This document shows, in pieces, positions 40,071 through 40,915 of a DNA stretch of 40,915 bases (position 1 is the first letter of the stretch; each line of letters starts with the position of its first letter). The position numbers and the translations under genes are program-made. Under the pieces are notes generated by a model. That model was not told the origin of the DNA and ran no database searches. It saw only the letters and a program-made list of their open reading frames with translations. Source of the DNA: Spirochaetales bacterium Spiro_02 (GTDB lineage: Bacteria > Spirochaetota > Spirochaetia > Sphaerochaetales > Sphaerochaetaceae); assembly GCA_001604275.1 (NCBI GenBank), contig LVBD01000031.1, forward strand, positions 5,228 to 46,142, written 5' to 3'.

Positions 40071-40826
40071 ATGGTTGTGCAACCACTCATTTCGGAGACG
40101 AAGTCTTCCCGCATCGCGGCGAAACTTGAAGAAATGATTCTCAACAACCAGCTGCAAGCCGGCGATTTCCTCCCTTCCCAGCAGGCGCTGGCCAAGGAGT
40201 TCGGAGCCAGTTCCCGCTCCGTTCGGGAGGCGTTCAAGAACCTCGAGGCGAAAGGGCTCGTGAGGATCCATCAGGGACGGCGGGCCGAAGTCAAGGCCAA
40301 TAACCTCGACCAGTTCATGGAGTCCCTTTCGACGACGATCATCAGAAGCCAGACCAGCAGCCGCAAGCTCATGCTCGATCTGCTGCAGGTTCGCATCTCG
40401 GTCGCCACCGCGGCCGCCAGGGAGTTCTCGAGGAACCCCGACCGGGACGACATCGTCCGGAACCTTCGCGCCTGCTGCTGCCGCATGGACGACATGCTGC
40501 CGGGCATATATCGCAAGGATCCGAAAGCCCTGTCGCAGTTCCATGACAGCGACAGCGAATTCCAGAGCATCCTGGTTCGCTCCAACGGGAACATGATCCT
40601 CGATGCGATCTATGACAATCTCGCTCCGCTGCTTGCGGAGAACATCAAGCTGATGAAATTCTCCTATGCCGAAATGGAGAAGCTCACGAAGGACTACACG
40701 TATCTGTGCGATGCGTTGCAGAACGGGCAGACGGATCTCGCCGTGGCCCTGATGCTCGTGGCCATGACCGCCTTGAAGGCGAAGATCAAGGCGACGTTCC
40801 CCGACGAGGCTGTCGTATCCGCCTGA
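40071..40826 (+). CDS. GntR-family (FadR-type) transcriptional regulator
   Basis: A 251-residue regulator. The winged helix-turn-helix spans about residues 8-75: SRIAAKLEEMILNNQLQAGD, LPSQQALAKEFGASSRSVREA and LEAKGLVRIHQGR. The all-helical C-terminal domain is of FCD type, where a metal and an organic acid usually bind; the expected ligand residues (D/H around VRISVATAAAREF and SQFHDSDSEF) are only partly clear. GGAGGG lies 5 bases before the ATG. It is adjacent to the secreted-protein pair and shares TGWCATAAG-like motifs with their promoters, so it is a candidate regulator of them. Confidence 0.9.
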   Translation: MVVQPLISETKSSRIAAKLEEMILNNQLQAGDFLPSQQALAKEFGASSRSVREAFKNLEAKGLVRIHQGRRAEVKANNLDQFMESLSTTIIRSQTSSRKLMLDLLQVRISVATAAAREFSRNPDRDDIVRNLRACCCRMDDMLPGIYRKDPKALSQFHDSDSEFQSILVRSNGNMILDAIYDNLAPLLAENIKLMKFSYAEMEKLTKDYTYLCDALQNGQTDLAVALMLVAMTALKAKIKATFPDEAVVSA

Positions 40827-40855
40827 TTTCTCATGCGTGAGACGTTATACATGTG

Positions 40856-40892
40856 GGACTGTCGCAAAATAGAAATGCGGCAGTCTCTTTTT
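40856..40892 (+). terminator. Rho-independent terminator of the GntR gene
   Basis: GGACTGTCGCA pairs with TGCGGCAGTCT (one G-T pair) around AAATAGAAA, then CTTTTT, 30 bases after the stop codon. Confidence 0.88.
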
Positions 40893-40915
40893 GTCGACAC
40901 ACAATAGAAAAAAGC

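Noticed and set aside
1-40915. tRNA, rRNA, insertion sequences or prophage genes
   Set aside because: I looked for tRNA T-loop motifs, transposase signatures and phage structural or integrase genes and saw none.

Overview
This window looks like a high-GC chromosomal segment of a free-living, sugar-fermenting spirochaete near Sphaerochaeta. That is inferred from gene style only: signal peptides ending in FAQGA-, CUT1-type ABC importers, a TmpC/PnrA-type nucleoside-binding protein, and very large AraC regulators carrying kinase-like domains. No rRNA or tRNA gene was seen, so the taxonomy is a guess.

Layout. (1) 1-2.7 kb: a GNAT acetyltransferase, part of which (61 bp) is repeated exactly at the window edge, then deoC overlapping a divergent, enlarged thymidine-kinase-like gene. 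(2) 2.8-24.4 kb: a pectin / rhamnogalacturonan and galacturonate locus. It holds a TIM-barrel sugar isomerase, a GH28 polygalacturonase, a tandem-GNAT protein, a KDPG aldolase fused to a VOC domain, KDG kinase, a CE12-type acetylesterase, an IclR regulator (KdgR-like), uxaC, uxaA, uxaB, a BASS-family transporter, a 1087-residue sensor/AraC protein, a three-gene oligosaccharide importer and a GH105 unsaturated uronyl hydrolase. (3) 24.4-31.9 kb: a nucleoside-uptake operon (BMP-type binding protein, ATPase, two permeases), an 890-bp non-coding stretch rich in repeats with a CRISPR-like cluster, a small membrane-anchored protein and purine nucleoside phosphorylase. (4) 32-38 kb: cupin, SDR, metallophosphoesterase and ParB-like genes in one run, then a DUF4143 ATPase, a flavodoxin-like protein and a lone ABC ATPase on the other strand. 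(5) 38-40.9 kb: two small secreted proteins in AT-rich surroundings, each behind a similar promoter, followed by a FadR-type GntR regulator.

How it works together. GH28, GH105 and the CE12 esterase trim pectic oligomers; the importer brings them in; UxaC, UxaB and UxaA turn galacturonate into 2-keto-3-deoxygluconate; KdgK and Eda convert this to pyruvate and glyceraldehyde 3-phosphate. Two near-identical 15-bp palindromes (7323-7337 and 15829-15843) sit at the kdgK/eda promoters and at the promoter of the transporter-uxaBAC-kdgR run. They resemble KdgR boxes and imply one small regulon run by the IclR protein encoded in that operon. A second theme is nucleoside salvage: BMP-type importer, purine nucleoside phosphorylase, deoxyribose-phosphate aldolase and the thymidine-kinase-like protein.

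The least explained parts are the pseudo-histidine-kinase AraC protein, the hairpin repeats with 33-34 bp spacing at 29850-29999, a dispersed 11-bp repeat family in intergenic regions, and the secreted-protein pair with shared TTGACATAAGTCT promoters next to a GntR gene.
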